From contig NZ_JAUSZJ010000002.1 of NCBI RefSeq assembly GCF_030817475.1, positions 4,788,626-4,852,625 on the forward strand: 64,000 nt of DNA. Reading direction: 5' to 3'. Below the pieces are notes generated by a model that searched no databases, was not told the DNA's origin, and saw only the letters and a program-made list of their open reading frames with translations. Each line of letters begins with the position of its first letter. The first letter of the stretch is position 1. Source of the stretch: Streptomyces sp. V2I9 (lineage in GTDB: Bacteria; Actinomycetota; Actinomycetes; Streptomycetales; Streptomycetaceae). This document shows positions 44,601 to 53,028 of this stretch, one piece after another. The translations under genes and the position numbers were made by a program.

Positions 44601-45717
44601 CCTGCCGCTGAGCCCCAACGGCAAGGTCGACCGCACGGCCCTGCCCGGACCGGCCCCGGCCACCGGTCCCCGGCCCGCCGCCCCCGACGCCCCGGCGGAC
44701 GGCGACCCCGTCGCCCGGCGGATCGCCGCCGTCTGGGCCGAGGTGCTCGGCCTGCCCGAGGTGGCTCCGGGGGACGACTTCTTCGCCATCGGCGGGGACT
44801 CCTTCGCCGCCGTCCGCGCGGTCCGGGCCGTCGCCACGGCCCTGCCGGACGGAGGAGCGCCGGCCCTGCGCGTCGTGGACCTCTTCAGCAACCCGACCCC
44901 GGCCGGCCTCGCCGCCCGGTGTGCGGAACTCGCCGGTGCCGGCGAGGGCCACCACCGGCTGCTCCACCGGCTCACCCCCCGGCGCCCGCCCGGCACCACC
45001 ACCCTGACCCTCGTCTGCTTCCCGCACGGCGGCGGCGACGCCATCGCCTACCAGCCGCTCGCCGCCCACCTCCCCCCGCACATCGAGCTGCTGGCCGTCT
45101 CACCGCCCGGCCACGATCCGCTGCGCCCCGGCCCGATGCTGCCCGTGCCCGACTTCGCCGAACTCGCCGCCGCCGAGATCGCCCGCACCGTGCGGGGCCC
45201 GTACGCCGTGTACGGCCACTGCGCCGGCGTCGTCACCGCCCTCCAGACCACCCACGTCCTGGAACGCCTGGGACACCGCCCCGTCGCCCTGGACCTCGCC
45301 GCCGCCCTTCCCGAGGACGACCCCCAGTACGCGCTGGAGATGGAACGGGTCTCCGGCGACGACGACCTGGTCGCCTATCTGACCACCATGGACGGCTTCG
45401 ACGGCGTCCTCGACGACCGGGACCTGAGCGCCGTCCTGCGGATGGTCCGCCACGACATGACCGAGGCCGCCCGCTTCTTCGCCCGCCACCCCGACGGCTT
45501 CGAACAGCCCCTGACCACCCCTCTGACCTGTGTCATCGGCGATGCCGACGCGGCGACCGAGGGGTACGAGGAGGGCTACCGCGCCTGGGGCGCCTACGCG
45601 GCGGACGTGCGCCTCGCCGTGCTCCCCGGTGGCCGCCACTACTTCGCCAAGCACCTGCCCGAGCGGCTCGCCGCTCTGCTCGCCGATCTGCACCGCAACG
45701 GAGGAACCCATGTCTGA
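41632..45717 (+). CDS. NRPS C-A-PCP-TE termination module with cysteine thioesterase
   Basis: A 1361-residue protein. The C domain has HHIVTDGWS (His176-His177, Asp181). The A domain is near 490-1000 (VIFTSGSTGAPKG, YRTGDLARRHPDG). The PCP has Ser1057 in FFAIGGDSFAAVR. The thioesterase near 1120-1361 begins LVCFPHGGGDAIAYQPLA. In its nucleophile elbow, YGHCAGVVTAL, Cys1197 replaces Ser; the His is in GGRHYFAKHLP. Cys-type release domains are known in obafluorin (beta-lactone) and sulfazecin (beta-lactam) synthetases, so release may form a strained or otherwise unusual ring. Specificity residues by eye are D-M-Y-N-F-G-L-I-H, in the Cys/Orn-like subgroup (WNSAP, GGDWIP), and the substrate is not assigned. 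GTG start after GGAGG. Overlaps the next NRPS gene by eight bases. Confidence 0.9.
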   Translation: MSESLAERIAALPKSRRALFQALAGRNGARDAAREDPEPAPRDPAAPPVLSFAQRRLWFIDQLQPGSPAYNVPVATRIRGPLDVPALHAALQEIVDRHEVLRTVYTYRDGAAEAVPRVVDGFRLPLPVTELPGEEAVRPFYDADAGAPFALADAVPVRARLGRIGDEDHVLVLNLHHIVTDGWSMRILSTELERAYALRTGAGGERLAPLALQYADFAAWQRRRVSGDRLENLTSFWREELGGAAPVDLPTDRPRPPVFGHAGASRYIDLPTGLVARLRAFGKSEGATLYMTLLAGFAATLRRWTGQDDIVVGTSVSGRDHPAFGDLIGFFVNTLPLRIRTGGDPGFADLVRSTRHTTLQAYAHQEMPFDLIVDALGLPRDPSRPPLTSVMFLLDETSDSAPALAGLDTGAIDFSSHATKYDLMISVHDTGEAVRALVEYPTDLFDASTVDRLLGHFLTTLQGAVDDPRTPLSALPLLTEAERRTALDDWNATRAPFPQDACLHQLFEQHADRTPDAPAVLLGGLGGWSVTYRELEERANRLAHRLVEAGAGPDRTVALCLRRGPGLVTAILAVLKAGGAYVPLDPDYPAERLALLLRDAAPPLVVSDSELIGRLPVPDGTARVLLDTDRAALAELPATRPAVPVTSRDLAYVIFTSGSTGAPKGIALEHRGVVNNLLDLNRSYGIGPADRVLGLSSPSFDMSVYETLGILAAGGALVLPDPAAAKDPAHWADLLERHGVTVWNSAPALLGLLVDQLEHADGPRLPLLRTAFLGGDWIPVTQPDRIRAFAPGLSFVALGGATEASIHSLEYRVGRVGPRWTKLPYGRPMANQHAHILDPLDRIVPVGVPGELHLGGVGLARGYLNRPELTAEKFVHVELEPGRTERLYRTGDLARRHPDGTVELLGRTDFRIKLNGLRIEPGEVESALRDLPGIREAVVTARRTATGSDRLVAHAVPEEGAAPDPAALRTALAAVLPPHCVPAEVTLLESLPLSPNGKVDRTALPGPAPATGPRPAAPDAPADGDPVARRIAAVWAEVLGLPEVAPGDDFFAIGGDSFAAVRAVRAVATALPDGGAPALRVVDLFSNPTPAGLAARCAELAGAGEGHHRLLHRLTPRRPPGTTTLTLVCFPHGGGDAIAYQPLAAHLPPHIELLAVSPPGHDPLRPGPMLPVPDFAELAAAEIARTVRGPYAVYGHCAGVVTALQTTHVLERLGHRPVALDLAAALPEDDPQYALEMERVSGDDDLVAYLTTMDGFDGVLDDRDLSAVLRMVRHDMTEAARFFARHPDGFEQPLTTPLTCVIGDADAATEGYEEGYRAWGAYAADVRLAVLPGGRHYFAKHLPERLAALLADLHRNGGTHV

Positions 45718-48700
45718 CCTCGCCGAACGGCTCGGCCGACTGCCCCAGGGACAGCGTTCCCGGCTGCTGGGCCGCATGCGCAACCAGATGGCGGCCGGTG
45801 TGGGACGGGGCGTCCAGCTCGCCCGCGCCGACCACGGACCGCGCTCCCGCTCCTCCTACCAGCAGGAGCAGATGTGGTTCGTGGACCGGCTCGGCGCCGG
45901 CAAGGCCCGCAACAACATAGCCCTCGCCGTCACCCTGGGCGGCCCGCTCGACCGCGCCGCCCTGCACGAGGCGGTCAACGCCGTCGTCGCCCACCACCAG
46001 GTGCTCCACAGCAAGCTGGTCGAGATCGACGGCGTCCCCTGGCAGGAACCCGTCCCCTCCTTCGTCCTCGGCATCCAGAGCACCGACCTCTCGGAGAGCG
46101 AGGACCGCGACCGCGAGCTCGCCGAACTCACCGCCTCCTGCGCCGCCGCCCCCTTCGACCTGGCCGCGGGACCGCCCCTCCGCGCCCATCTGGTCCGGCT
46201 GGCCCCCGAGCGGCACGTCCTGCTGTGGGTCGTCCACCACATCGCCTGGGACCCCGGCTCGACCCGCATCTTCACCGAGGAGCTGACCGCCGCCTACGCC
46301 GCCGCCGCTGCCGGACACCGCCCCGAGACCCCCGAACCGGCCGTCGAGTACGCCGACTTCGCCGCGTGGCAGCGGGCCAAACTGGAGAACGACGGGCACG
46401 GCAGGGCGCTCGCCGCCAAATGGCGCCAGCTCCTGGCAGGCGCCGTGGCCACCGAGGTCCGCCCCGACCACCCGCGCGGCCCCGAGACCAAGGGCGACGG
46501 CCGCGGCCTCAAGCTCGTCCTCGACCAGGAACTCCTGGACCGGCTCACCGCACTCGCCGACGCCCACAGCACCACGGTCTTCACCACCCTGCTGGCCGCC
46601 TTCAACGCGCTGCTGCGGCACTGGACGCGCACCGAGGACGTCGTCGTCGGCACGGCCAGTGCCTCCCGCCCCCACCCCGACCTGGAGCGGGTGATCGGCT
46701 GCTTCGTCCAGATGATCACCCTGCGGACGGAGGTCACCGACACCCTCACCTTCCGCGAACTCGTCACCCGCACCGCCGCCTCCGTGATGGACTCCTTCAC
46801 CAGCAGCGAACTCCCCTTCGAGCAGGTGGTGGAGGCGGTCCAGCCGGCCCGCGACCCGCTGCGCCACCCGCTGTTCCAGATCGAGTTCACCTCGCTGGGC
46901 CGCTGGGGCACCCACCGGTCGCGGGCCGGGGACGTCGAGTTCGGCGTGGACCAGCTCCACGACGGCGCGGCCAAGTTCGACATGAGCTTCCTCGTCGGGG
47001 AGAACGACGGCCTGGAACTCTCCCTCGAATACAACACCTCCCTCTACCGGCACGGCACCGCGAGCGCCCTCCTCGCCGCCTTCCACCAGGTGCTCCAGCA
47101 GGTCGCGGCCGACCCCGACCTCACGGTCGGCGAGATCAGCCTGGTCGAGGAGCCGGCCGCCTCCCGGCACGCCCGCGAACTCTCCTGGGGCGGCCCGGTC
47201 GACGAGGCCGCCTGGACGACCACCCTGGACCGCGCCTTCCGCGAGCGCGCCTCGATCCACCCCGACGCCGTCGCCGTCCGGCACGGCTCCACCCGGCTCG
47301 ACTACGCCGCACTCGACCGCTGGTCCGAGGCCATCGCCCACCGCCTGCGCGACCGGGGCGTCGGCCACGGGGACCCCGTCGCGGTCCGCGTGGCACGCGG
47401 ACCGGCCGCCGTCGCGGGCGTCCTCGGCGTCCTCAAGGCGGGCGGCCACTACGTACCGGTCGACCCGGCCGCCCCCGCCGAGCGCACCCGCACCGTGCTG
47501 ACCGACGCCGGCGTCCGCCACGCCCTCGTCGACGACAGCGCCGAACTGCCCCTGCCCCTGGAGCTGGTGACCACCGGCAGTGCCGCCCCCGTGCGCGAGG
47601 TCCCCTCGCTCGCTCCCACCGCCACCCCCGGCGACCTCGCCTACGTGCTCTACACCTCGGGCAGCGGCGGCACCCCCAAGGGCGTCATGATCGAGCACCG
47701 CTCGGTCACCCACTTCTCCCGCACCATCGCCACGGCGTACGAGATCAAGGCCGCCGACCGGGTCCTGCACTTCGCCCCGCTCACCTTCGACGTCTCCGTC
47801 TTCGAGATCTTCACCACCCTCCTGGCCGGCGGCTCCCTCGTCATCGCCACCGACGACGAGCGCCGCGACCCCGCCCTCCTCCAGCGGCGGATGCGCGAGG
47901 AGGAGGTCTCCGTCGCCGAACTCCCGCCCGCGCTCCTGCCGTTGCTCGACCCTGCGGAGCTGCCCGCCCTGCGGCTGGTCTCGGTGGGCGGCGAGGCGTT
48001 CCCCGGCCGGCTGGTCGCCGAATGGACCGCGGGGGAGCGCCGGTTCGTCAACGGGTACGGGCCCACCGAGGCGACCGTCGCGGTCACGCTGATGGACTGC
48101 GTCGGCGCCTACGACCGCAACCCGCCCATCGGCCGCCCGATCCCCGGCCACCAGGCGTTCGTCCTCGACGAGCGGCTGCGCCCCGTTCCGCCCGGAGTGC
48201 CCGGCGAACTCTGCGTGGCCGGCCCCGGCGTCGCCCGCGGCTACCTCGGCCGCCCCGAGCTGACCGCCGAACGCTTCGCCGACAACCCGTACGCCGCCGG
48301 CCCCGAGACCGCCCGCCTCTACCGCACCGGCGACCTCGCCCGCTGGCTCCCCGGCGGCAACCTGGACTTCCTCGGCCGCACCGACCGCCAGCTCAAGGTG
48401 CGCGGCCACCGGATCGAGCCGGGCGAGGTCGAGGCCGTCCTCACCGGGCACCCCTCCGTGCAGCAGGCCGTCGTGCTCGCCCAGCCCGCGGCGGGCGGCG
48501 AACGCATGCTGACCGCCTACGTCACCGTCGAACAGGTCGGCGCCTACGCCTCCGAGGTCGCCGACGCGGAGGGGCTGCGCGCCTACACGGCCGCCCGGCT
48601 CCCCGGATACATGGTCCCGGTCGTCATGGTCGTGGACGACCTGCCGCTCACCCCGCACGGAAAGATCGACACCCGGTCCCTGCCGCTCCCGGCGGACGAG

Positions 48701-49066
48701 GCGTCCCGGGGCGGCACCCCGCCGCGCGACGCCGTCGAGGAACAGATCTGCCGGGACATCCTCACCCCGCTGCTGGAGTGGCGGAACCCCGACGTGGAGG
48801 GCGACTTCTTCGCCCTCGGCGGCAGCTCCCTCCAGGCCACCATCGTGGTCTCCCGCGTCCGGGCCCTCTTCGGCATCGACATCGCCCTGGCCGACTTCTT
48901 CGGCCGCCCGACCGTCGCCGGCCTCGCCGACCTCGTCCGCAGGGCCCGGGCCGAGGCCGCGGGCGAACAGGACCGGCTGCTCGCCGTCTTCGAACAGATC
49001 GAGAACATGAGCGACGAGGAGGCCGCCACGCTCCTCGGCAGCCTCCAGCGGCCGGACGGGTCCTGA
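45710..49066 (+). CDS. NRPS C-A-PCP elongation module
   Basis: A 1118-residue protein. The N-terminal 35 residues form a basic docking-like leader (SDLAERLGRLPQGQRSRLLG), similar to that of the preceding NRPS (SESLAERIAALPKSRRALF). The C domain motif is HHIAWDPGS (His176-His177, Asp181), where Pro follows the Asp in place of Gly. The A domain carries LYTSGSGGTPKGVMIEH, FVNGYGPTEATVAVT and YRTGDLARWLPGG. The PCP has Ser1040 in FFALGGSSLQATIVV. By-eye specificity residues are D-V-F-E-S-G-G-V-A, which I cannot assign. Start ATG 45710 overlaps the previous stop. Its own stop overlaps the next start (TGATG), so three NRPS genes are translationally linked. Confidence 0.9.
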   Translation: MSDLAERLGRLPQGQRSRLLGRMRNQMAAGVGRGVQLARADHGPRSRSSYQQEQMWFVDRLGAGKARNNIALAVTLGGPLDRAALHEAVNAVVAHHQVLHSKLVEIDGVPWQEPVPSFVLGIQSTDLSESEDRDRELAELTASCAAAPFDLAAGPPLRAHLVRLAPERHVLLWVVHHIAWDPGSTRIFTEELTAAYAAAAAGHRPETPEPAVEYADFAAWQRAKLENDGHGRALAAKWRQLLAGAVATEVRPDHPRGPETKGDGRGLKLVLDQELLDRLTALADAHSTTVFTTLLAAFNALLRHWTRTEDVVVGTASASRPHPDLERVIGCFVQMITLRTEVTDTLTFRELVTRTAASVMDSFTSSELPFEQVVEAVQPARDPLRHPLFQIEFTSLGRWGTHRSRAGDVEFGVDQLHDGAAKFDMSFLVGENDGLELSLEYNTSLYRHGTASALLAAFHQVLQQVAADPDLTVGEISLVEEPAASRHARELSWGGPVDEAAWTTTLDRAFRERASIHPDAVAVRHGSTRLDYAALDRWSEAIAHRLRDRGVGHGDPVAVRVARGPAAVAGVLGVLKAGGHYVPVDPAAPAERTRTVLTDAGVRHALVDDSAELPLPLELVTTGSAAPVREVPSLAPTATPGDLAYVLYTSGSGGTPKGVMIEHRSVTHFSRTIATAYEIKAADRVLHFAPLTFDVSVFEIFTTLLAGGSLVIATDDERRDPALLQRRMREEEVSVAELPPALLPLLDPAELPALRLVSVGGEAFPGRLVAEWTAGERRFVNGYGPTEATVAVTLMDCVGAYDRNPPIGRPIPGHQAFVLDERLRPVPPGVPGELCVAGPGVARGYLGRPELTAERFADNPYAAGPETARLYRTGDLARWLPGGNLDFLGRTDRQLKVRGHRIEPGEVEAVLTGHPSVQQAVVLAQPAAGGERMLTAYVTVEQVGAYASEVADAEGLRAYTAARLPGYMVPVVMVVDDLPLTPHGKIDTRSLPLPADEASRGGTPPRDAVEEQICRDILTPLLEWRNPDVEGDFFALGGSSLQATIVVSRVRALFGIDIALADFFGRPTVAGLADLVRRARAEAAGEQDRLLAVFEQIENMSDEEAATLLGSLQRPDGS

Positions 49067-50458
49067 TGGCCGGGCAACCCGCCGCGGACGGGGTGCTGGC
49101 CGCACTGCCCGAAGCCAAACGCGAGCTGGCCCGGCTGCTGCTCGCCGCCCGGCAGCCGGTCCCCGGCCACCCGGTCCCGCGCTCCGGCGCGGGGCCGGTC
49201 CCGCCGACCGCCCTCCAGACCAGGCTGTGGCGACGGGAACACGCCCACCCGGCCGCCGCCACCGGCTCCCACGCCCTGCGGCTCACCGGCCGGCTGGACG
49301 AGCGACGGCTGACCGGGGCGCTCACGGCGGTGCTGCGCCGCCACGACTCCCTGCGCACCCGGCTGGTGGCCGCCGCGAGCGAGCCGCCACGGCTGCACGT
49401 GGACGACGAGCCGGTCCTGCGGCTCACCCGCACCGACCTCACCGGCCTCCCCGCACCGGCCGCGGCCGAACGCGTGGCCCGCGAGGTCACCGGGAGCGCC
49501 ACCACCGTCCTGGACCTGGAGAGCGGGCACACCAGCGCCTTCCGGCTGCTGCGCACCGCCCCCGGCGAACACGTCCTGATCCTCGCCTCCCACCTCGCGG
49601 TCTTCGACGGCTGGTCCTCCGGGGTGTTCCTCGCGGACCTGGCCACCGCCTACCGTGAGGACGCCGCGGAACCCGCCCCGCCCGCACCGCGGTTCACGGA
49701 CTACGCGGACTGGCAGCACCGCTGGCTGGCCGGGCCGGAGGGGGCGGCCGAACGCGCCCGCCGCCGGGCCGTGTTCGCCGCCGACCCGCCAGCGCCCCGG
49801 TGCCCCGACGGCTTCGACCGGGGCCACCTGCCGGTGCGGCTGGCGCGCGGGCCCGTGGCGGCCGGGATCGAGCTGGGCGCGGCGGGCGGGAGCCACCCCG
49901 TTCATGACCCTGCTGGCGGCGCTGGCGGTGGTACTGGCCCGGCGGACCGGGCGGACCTCCGCCGTCATCGGCGCCCCTGCGGCCGGCCGGTTCGCGGCAC
50001 CGCTCGAAGGAGCCGTGGGCCAGTTCACCACCGTCGTCCCGATCCGGATCGACCTCGCGGGCGGCCCCGGCTTCCCGGAGCTGCTGCACCGCACCCGTAC
50101 CGCCGTCGCCGAGGCGCTGGGCCACCAGCGCCTGCCGGTGGACGTCCTGTTCGGCGACGGCACACCCCCTCCGTACGAGGTGCTCTTCGCCCTGCACAAC
50201 TACCCGGCCGTCCCGCTGGACCTGCCCGGCGTCGAGGTCGGCCAGGTGCCGGGGCCGCCCGCCCGCCACCTGGAGCTCTACAGCCCCGACCCGGCCGCGA
50301 CCCTCGCCTGTGTCGGCCTCGTGGAACGGGACGGCGAGATCGGCGGCACCGCCGAGTACAACCGCCACGCGATCACCCCCGAGGGCGTACGGGGGCTGCT
50401 CACCGGTATCGAGGAGGTGCTGGAACAGGCCGTGGCCGCCCCCGGCCGGGCGCTCTGA
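49066..50458 (+). CDS. Free-standing condensation-domain protein (apparent frameshift, altered His motif)
   Basis: About 463 residues of condensation-domain fold with no A or PCP. The N-terminal half (VPPTALQTRLWRREHA, LRLTGRLDERRLTGALTAVL, RRHDSLRTRLV) is in one frame. The rest (TPFMTLLAALAVVLARRTGR, GAVGQFTTVVPIRIDL, YEVLFALHNYPAVPLDLPG) is in the next. They join near 49885, where one base appears extra in a GCGGCGGGCGGG tract. This is a likely assembly error, since both halves are well conserved. The HHxxxDG motif reads SHLAVFDGWS: either there is an inserted residue, or the second, catalytic His is lost. Such proteins may condense, transfer or act as non-catalytic partners. Coupled to the preceding NRPS by TGATG. 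Confidence 0.78.
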
Positions 50459-50541
50459 CCACCCACGCCCCTCTCCCCGCCCCTCTCCTCCTCTTCTCTC
50501 CCCGACACCCGAAACACCTCCATACGCCTAGGGAGTTGCCC

Positions 50542-51732
50542 GTGCTCACCACCGAGTTCTACCGCGCGCCCGCGGACTGCGGGCTCGTGCGCAGCGGGGC
50601 CGGCGTGGCCCGCACCCCCATGCGGGCCCTGCGCGAGGACATCCACGACATCCTGGTCTCCGCCCCCGTCGCCGAGGCCCGGCGCACCAGGGACCCCCGG
50701 CCCGTCCACCGGGCCCTGGGCGACCACGGACTCCTCGCGCCGCAGTGGCCCGAGGAGTACGGAGGGCGCGGCGTCAGCCAGGTCGCCGCCGCCGTCCTGG
50801 TCGAGGAACTCGCCATGCACGACGTACCCGACCTGCTCCACACCCTCACCGTGCAGATCGTCGGCTCCACGCTCCTCAACGTCGCCAGCCCGGCCATGAA
50901 GGCCCGCCACCTGCCGGGCTTCGCCGCGGGCACCGCCTTCGGCTGCGTCCTCTTCAGTGAGCCGCAGGCCGGCTCCGACCTCAACATCCTCTCCACCCGC
51001 GCGGTCCCCGACGGCCGGGGCGGCTACAAGCTGTACGGCACCAAGGTCCACTCGCTCTTCGCACGGCTCGCCGACCACGGCCTCTGCCTGGCCCGCGGCG
51101 AGGACGACGCCTTCAGCCTCTTCCTCGTCCCGCTCGACCAGCCGGGCGTGACGATCCGCCGGATCGCGGGCATCGGCGACGACGACTTCCACGAGGTCGT
51201 CCTCGACGGCGCCGCCGTCACCGCCGACGACGTCGTCGGCGAGATCGGCCAGGGCTGGGCCATCGTCGTCAAGACGCTCGCCTTCGAACGCACCGGACTC
51301 GACTACTACGTGAAGGCGCTGCGCTGGTACCGGGCCGCGGTGGAACGCCTGGAGGCCCACACCGAACGGCTGGAGTCCGGGCAGCACGACCAGATCGGCC
51401 TGGCCAAGCTCAACGCCCGGCTGCTCGCGGCCGGCACCCTCGTCCGCCGCGTCCTCACCCGCCTCGACCGGGGCGAACTCACCGAGGACGAGGCGGCCGC
51501 CGCCAAGTGGTACACCACCGAACTCGCCGCCGAAGTGGCCTGGTGGGCGGCGGAACTGGACGGCGACACCAGCATGACCCTCGACGACCCCGAGGTCGGC
51601 GGGGTGCCACACCCACTCGATTCGGCGATGCGCGACGCTCCGGGGATGCGGATATCCGGCGGCACCGCCGAAATGATGCTGGAGACGCTGGCCCGGCTGC
51701 GTCTCGACTCAGGGGCGGAGGTACGGCCGTGA
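50542..51732 (+). CDS. Acyl-CoA dehydrogenase family flavoprotein (A)
   Basis: A 396-residue ACAD. GTG start with GGGAG seven bases upstream. N-terminal helical part (VHRALGDHGLLAPQWPEEYG), the FAD-contacting strand CVLFSEPQAGSDLNILSTRA and the C-terminal helical domain, with the catalytic-region block RISGGTAEMMLETLARLRL holding a Glu in the position of the active-site base. It would oxidise an alpha,beta bond of a CoA- or PCP-bound acyl group. It sits at the end of the NRPS series, followed through a tiny coupled frame by a second ACAD; such pairs often work as hetero-oligomers. The substrate in this pathway is unknown. Confidence 0.85.
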   Translation: MLTTEFYRAPADCGLVRSGAGVARTPMRALREDIHDILVSAPVAEARRTRDPRPVHRALGDHGLLAPQWPEEYGGRGVSQVAAAVLVEELAMHDVPDLLHTLTVQIVGSTLLNVASPAMKARHLPGFAAGTAFGCVLFSEPQAGSDLNILSTRAVPDGRGGYKLYGTKVHSLFARLADHGLCLARGEDDAFSLFLVPLDQPGVTIRRIAGIGDDDFHEVVLDGAAVTADDVVGEIGQGWAIVVKTLAFERTGLDYYVKALRWYRAAVERLEAHTERLESGQHDQIGLAKLNARLLAAGTLVRRVLTRLDRGELTEDEAAAAKWYTTELAAEVAWWAAELDGDTSMTLDDPEVGGVPHPLDSAMRDAPGMRISGGTAEMMLETLARLRLDSGAEVRP

Positions 51733-51800
51733 CCCATCAGGCGGACGGCACGGGAGACGCGGGCATCGCCGGCGGTACGGACGAGGAGGTACAGCCGTGA
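51729..51800 (+). CDS. Possible 23-codon coupling peptide between the two ACAD genes
   Basis: GTG at 51729 overlaps the first ACAD stop (GTGA), and the stop at 51798-51800 overlaps the second ACAD start in the same way. The peptide would begin MTHQADGTGDAGI and end in DEEVQP. Both junctions carry near-identical ribosome sites (GGAGGTACRGCCGTGAC), so this may be a translated linker, or the remnant of a small duplication. Expression unproven. Confidence 0.35.
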   Translation: MTHQADGTGDAGIAGGTDEEVQP

Positions 51801-52936
51801 CAACTCCGGCGGTCAGGGCAGACGGCACGCACGCCCGCACGCCCGCCGAACGGTGGCGGGAGCGGGAGGGCGAGGACTCCCTCTTCCGGCAGCTGCGGCT
51901 CACCGTACGCCAGGGCCTGGAGGTCGACGGGGACACCCCCGCAGGCGCCTGGGACGCGCTGACCCAGGTCGGCGCCTGGGAGTTCGCCCTGCCCATCGAG
52001 AAGGACGGGCTCGACCTGGGGCAGGCGGTGCTCGCCATGGTGTGCGAGGAGGCCGGCAACGCCCTCCAGTGCGTCCCGCTCACCGACACCCTCCTCGCCC
52101 TGGACCTGCTCTCCGGCTTCGGCCCCCTCGCCACCGAGGCCACCGACGGCCTCCTGGACGCGGTCCGGGCCGGCGAGGTCCGCCTCGCCGTGCCGGGCCG
52201 GCTGCCCGACCCCCGAGGCGTGGTGCCGCCGGGCCTCACCTGGAAGCCCGACGGGGACGGCGGCGCGATCGTGGCCACCGGAACGGCCGGACCGTTCGCG
52301 GCCGGGGTGGCCCCGGACGCCCTGCTGCTCCTCGCGAGCGGACCGGACGGGCCGTGCGTGGCCCTGGTGGAGCTGCCCGCACCGGGCGTCACCGTGCGAC
52401 CGCTGCGCGACCACGGGGGAGGGGCCGTCGCGGGGGTGGTGCTCGACGGGGCACGGGTCCCGGCCGCTTCGGTGCTGCTGAGGGGGGTGGCCGCCGAGCA
52501 GGCGCTCGCACGGGTCGGCCTGCGCGCCGCCGTGCACCAGGCGTCCCTGCTGGCCGGCCTCACCGCCGCCGCCCTGACCGCGGTCGTCTCCCGTATCCGG
52601 GGGCGGCAGCAGTTCGGGCAGGCCGTGGTCAAGCACCAGGGCCCCCGCCTGCGGGTGGCGGGGCTGCTGGCCCGGCTGGACGCCGTGCGCTGGGCCGTCG
52701 GGGACGCGGCCCGCGACCTCGACGAGGGCCGGCTCACTCCGGGGGAGGCCGCCGGACTGGTCGCCCTGACGGCGGAGACCACCTTGGACGTGACGCGGGA
52801 CGCGGTGCACCTGCACGGCGCCTCCGGGCTGGTACGGGACGGTCTGGTGGCGGGCTGCTACCGGCGTGCGGCGTGGGAGGCGCTGCGCTGCGGACGCCCG
52901 GCCCATCTGTGGGACATCGCGGCGCACACCTCCTGA
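51797..52936 (+). CDS. Acyl-CoA dehydrogenase family flavoprotein (B)
   Basis: A 379-residue ACAD paralogue, shorter and more divergent than its neighbour. GTG start with GAGGAGG upstream. Recognisable parts are ALPIEKDGLDLGQAVLAMVC, LLASGPDGPCVALVELPAPG and the C-terminal region RIRGRQQFGQAVVKHQGPR, the FAD-diphosphate contact, with HLHGASGLVRDGLV near the end. A clear catalytic Glu like that in the first ACAD is not evident, which suggests a heteromer in which only one subunit is catalytic. It is the last gene of the plus-strand operon; a perfect 17-base hairpin follows. Confidence 0.82.
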   Translation: MTTPAVRADGTHARTPAERWREREGEDSLFRQLRLTVRQGLEVDGDTPAGAWDALTQVGAWEFALPIEKDGLDLGQAVLAMVCEEAGNALQCVPLTDTLLALDLLSGFGPLATEATDGLLDAVRAGEVRLAVPGRLPDPRGVVPPGLTWKPDGDGGAIVATGTAGPFAAGVAPDALLLLASGPDGPCVALVELPAPGVTVRPLRDHGGGAVAGVVLDGARVPAASVLLRGVAAEQALARVGLRAAVHQASLLAGLTAAALTAVVSRIRGRQQFGQAVVKHQGPRLRVAGLLARLDAVRWAVGDAARDLDEGRLTPGEAAGLVALTAETTLDVTRDAVHLHGASGLVRDGLVAGCYRRAAWEALRCGRPAHLWDIAAHTS

Positions 52937-52946
52937 GCCGGAACAT

Positions 52947-52984
52947 GGGAAGGGGGCTCCCGCACCGGCGGGAGCCCCCTTCCC
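52947..52984. terminator. Perfect 17-base hairpin terminator between convergent operons
   Basis: GGGAAGGGGGCTCCCGC, loop ACCG, exact complement. It lies between the plus-strand ACAD operon and the end of the minus-strand operon at 53029, so it may serve both. Confidence 0.88.
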
Positions 52985-53028
52985 GGACCGCCCGGCCGCC
53001 GCGACCGGCGGGCCGTGACGGCGGGCCG

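Noticed and set aside
39958..45081. A 1707-codon minus-strand open frame opposite the MFS and C-A-PCP-TE genes
   Set aside because: Same reason: low-complexity antisense frame without motifs, while the plus strand has full domain signatures.
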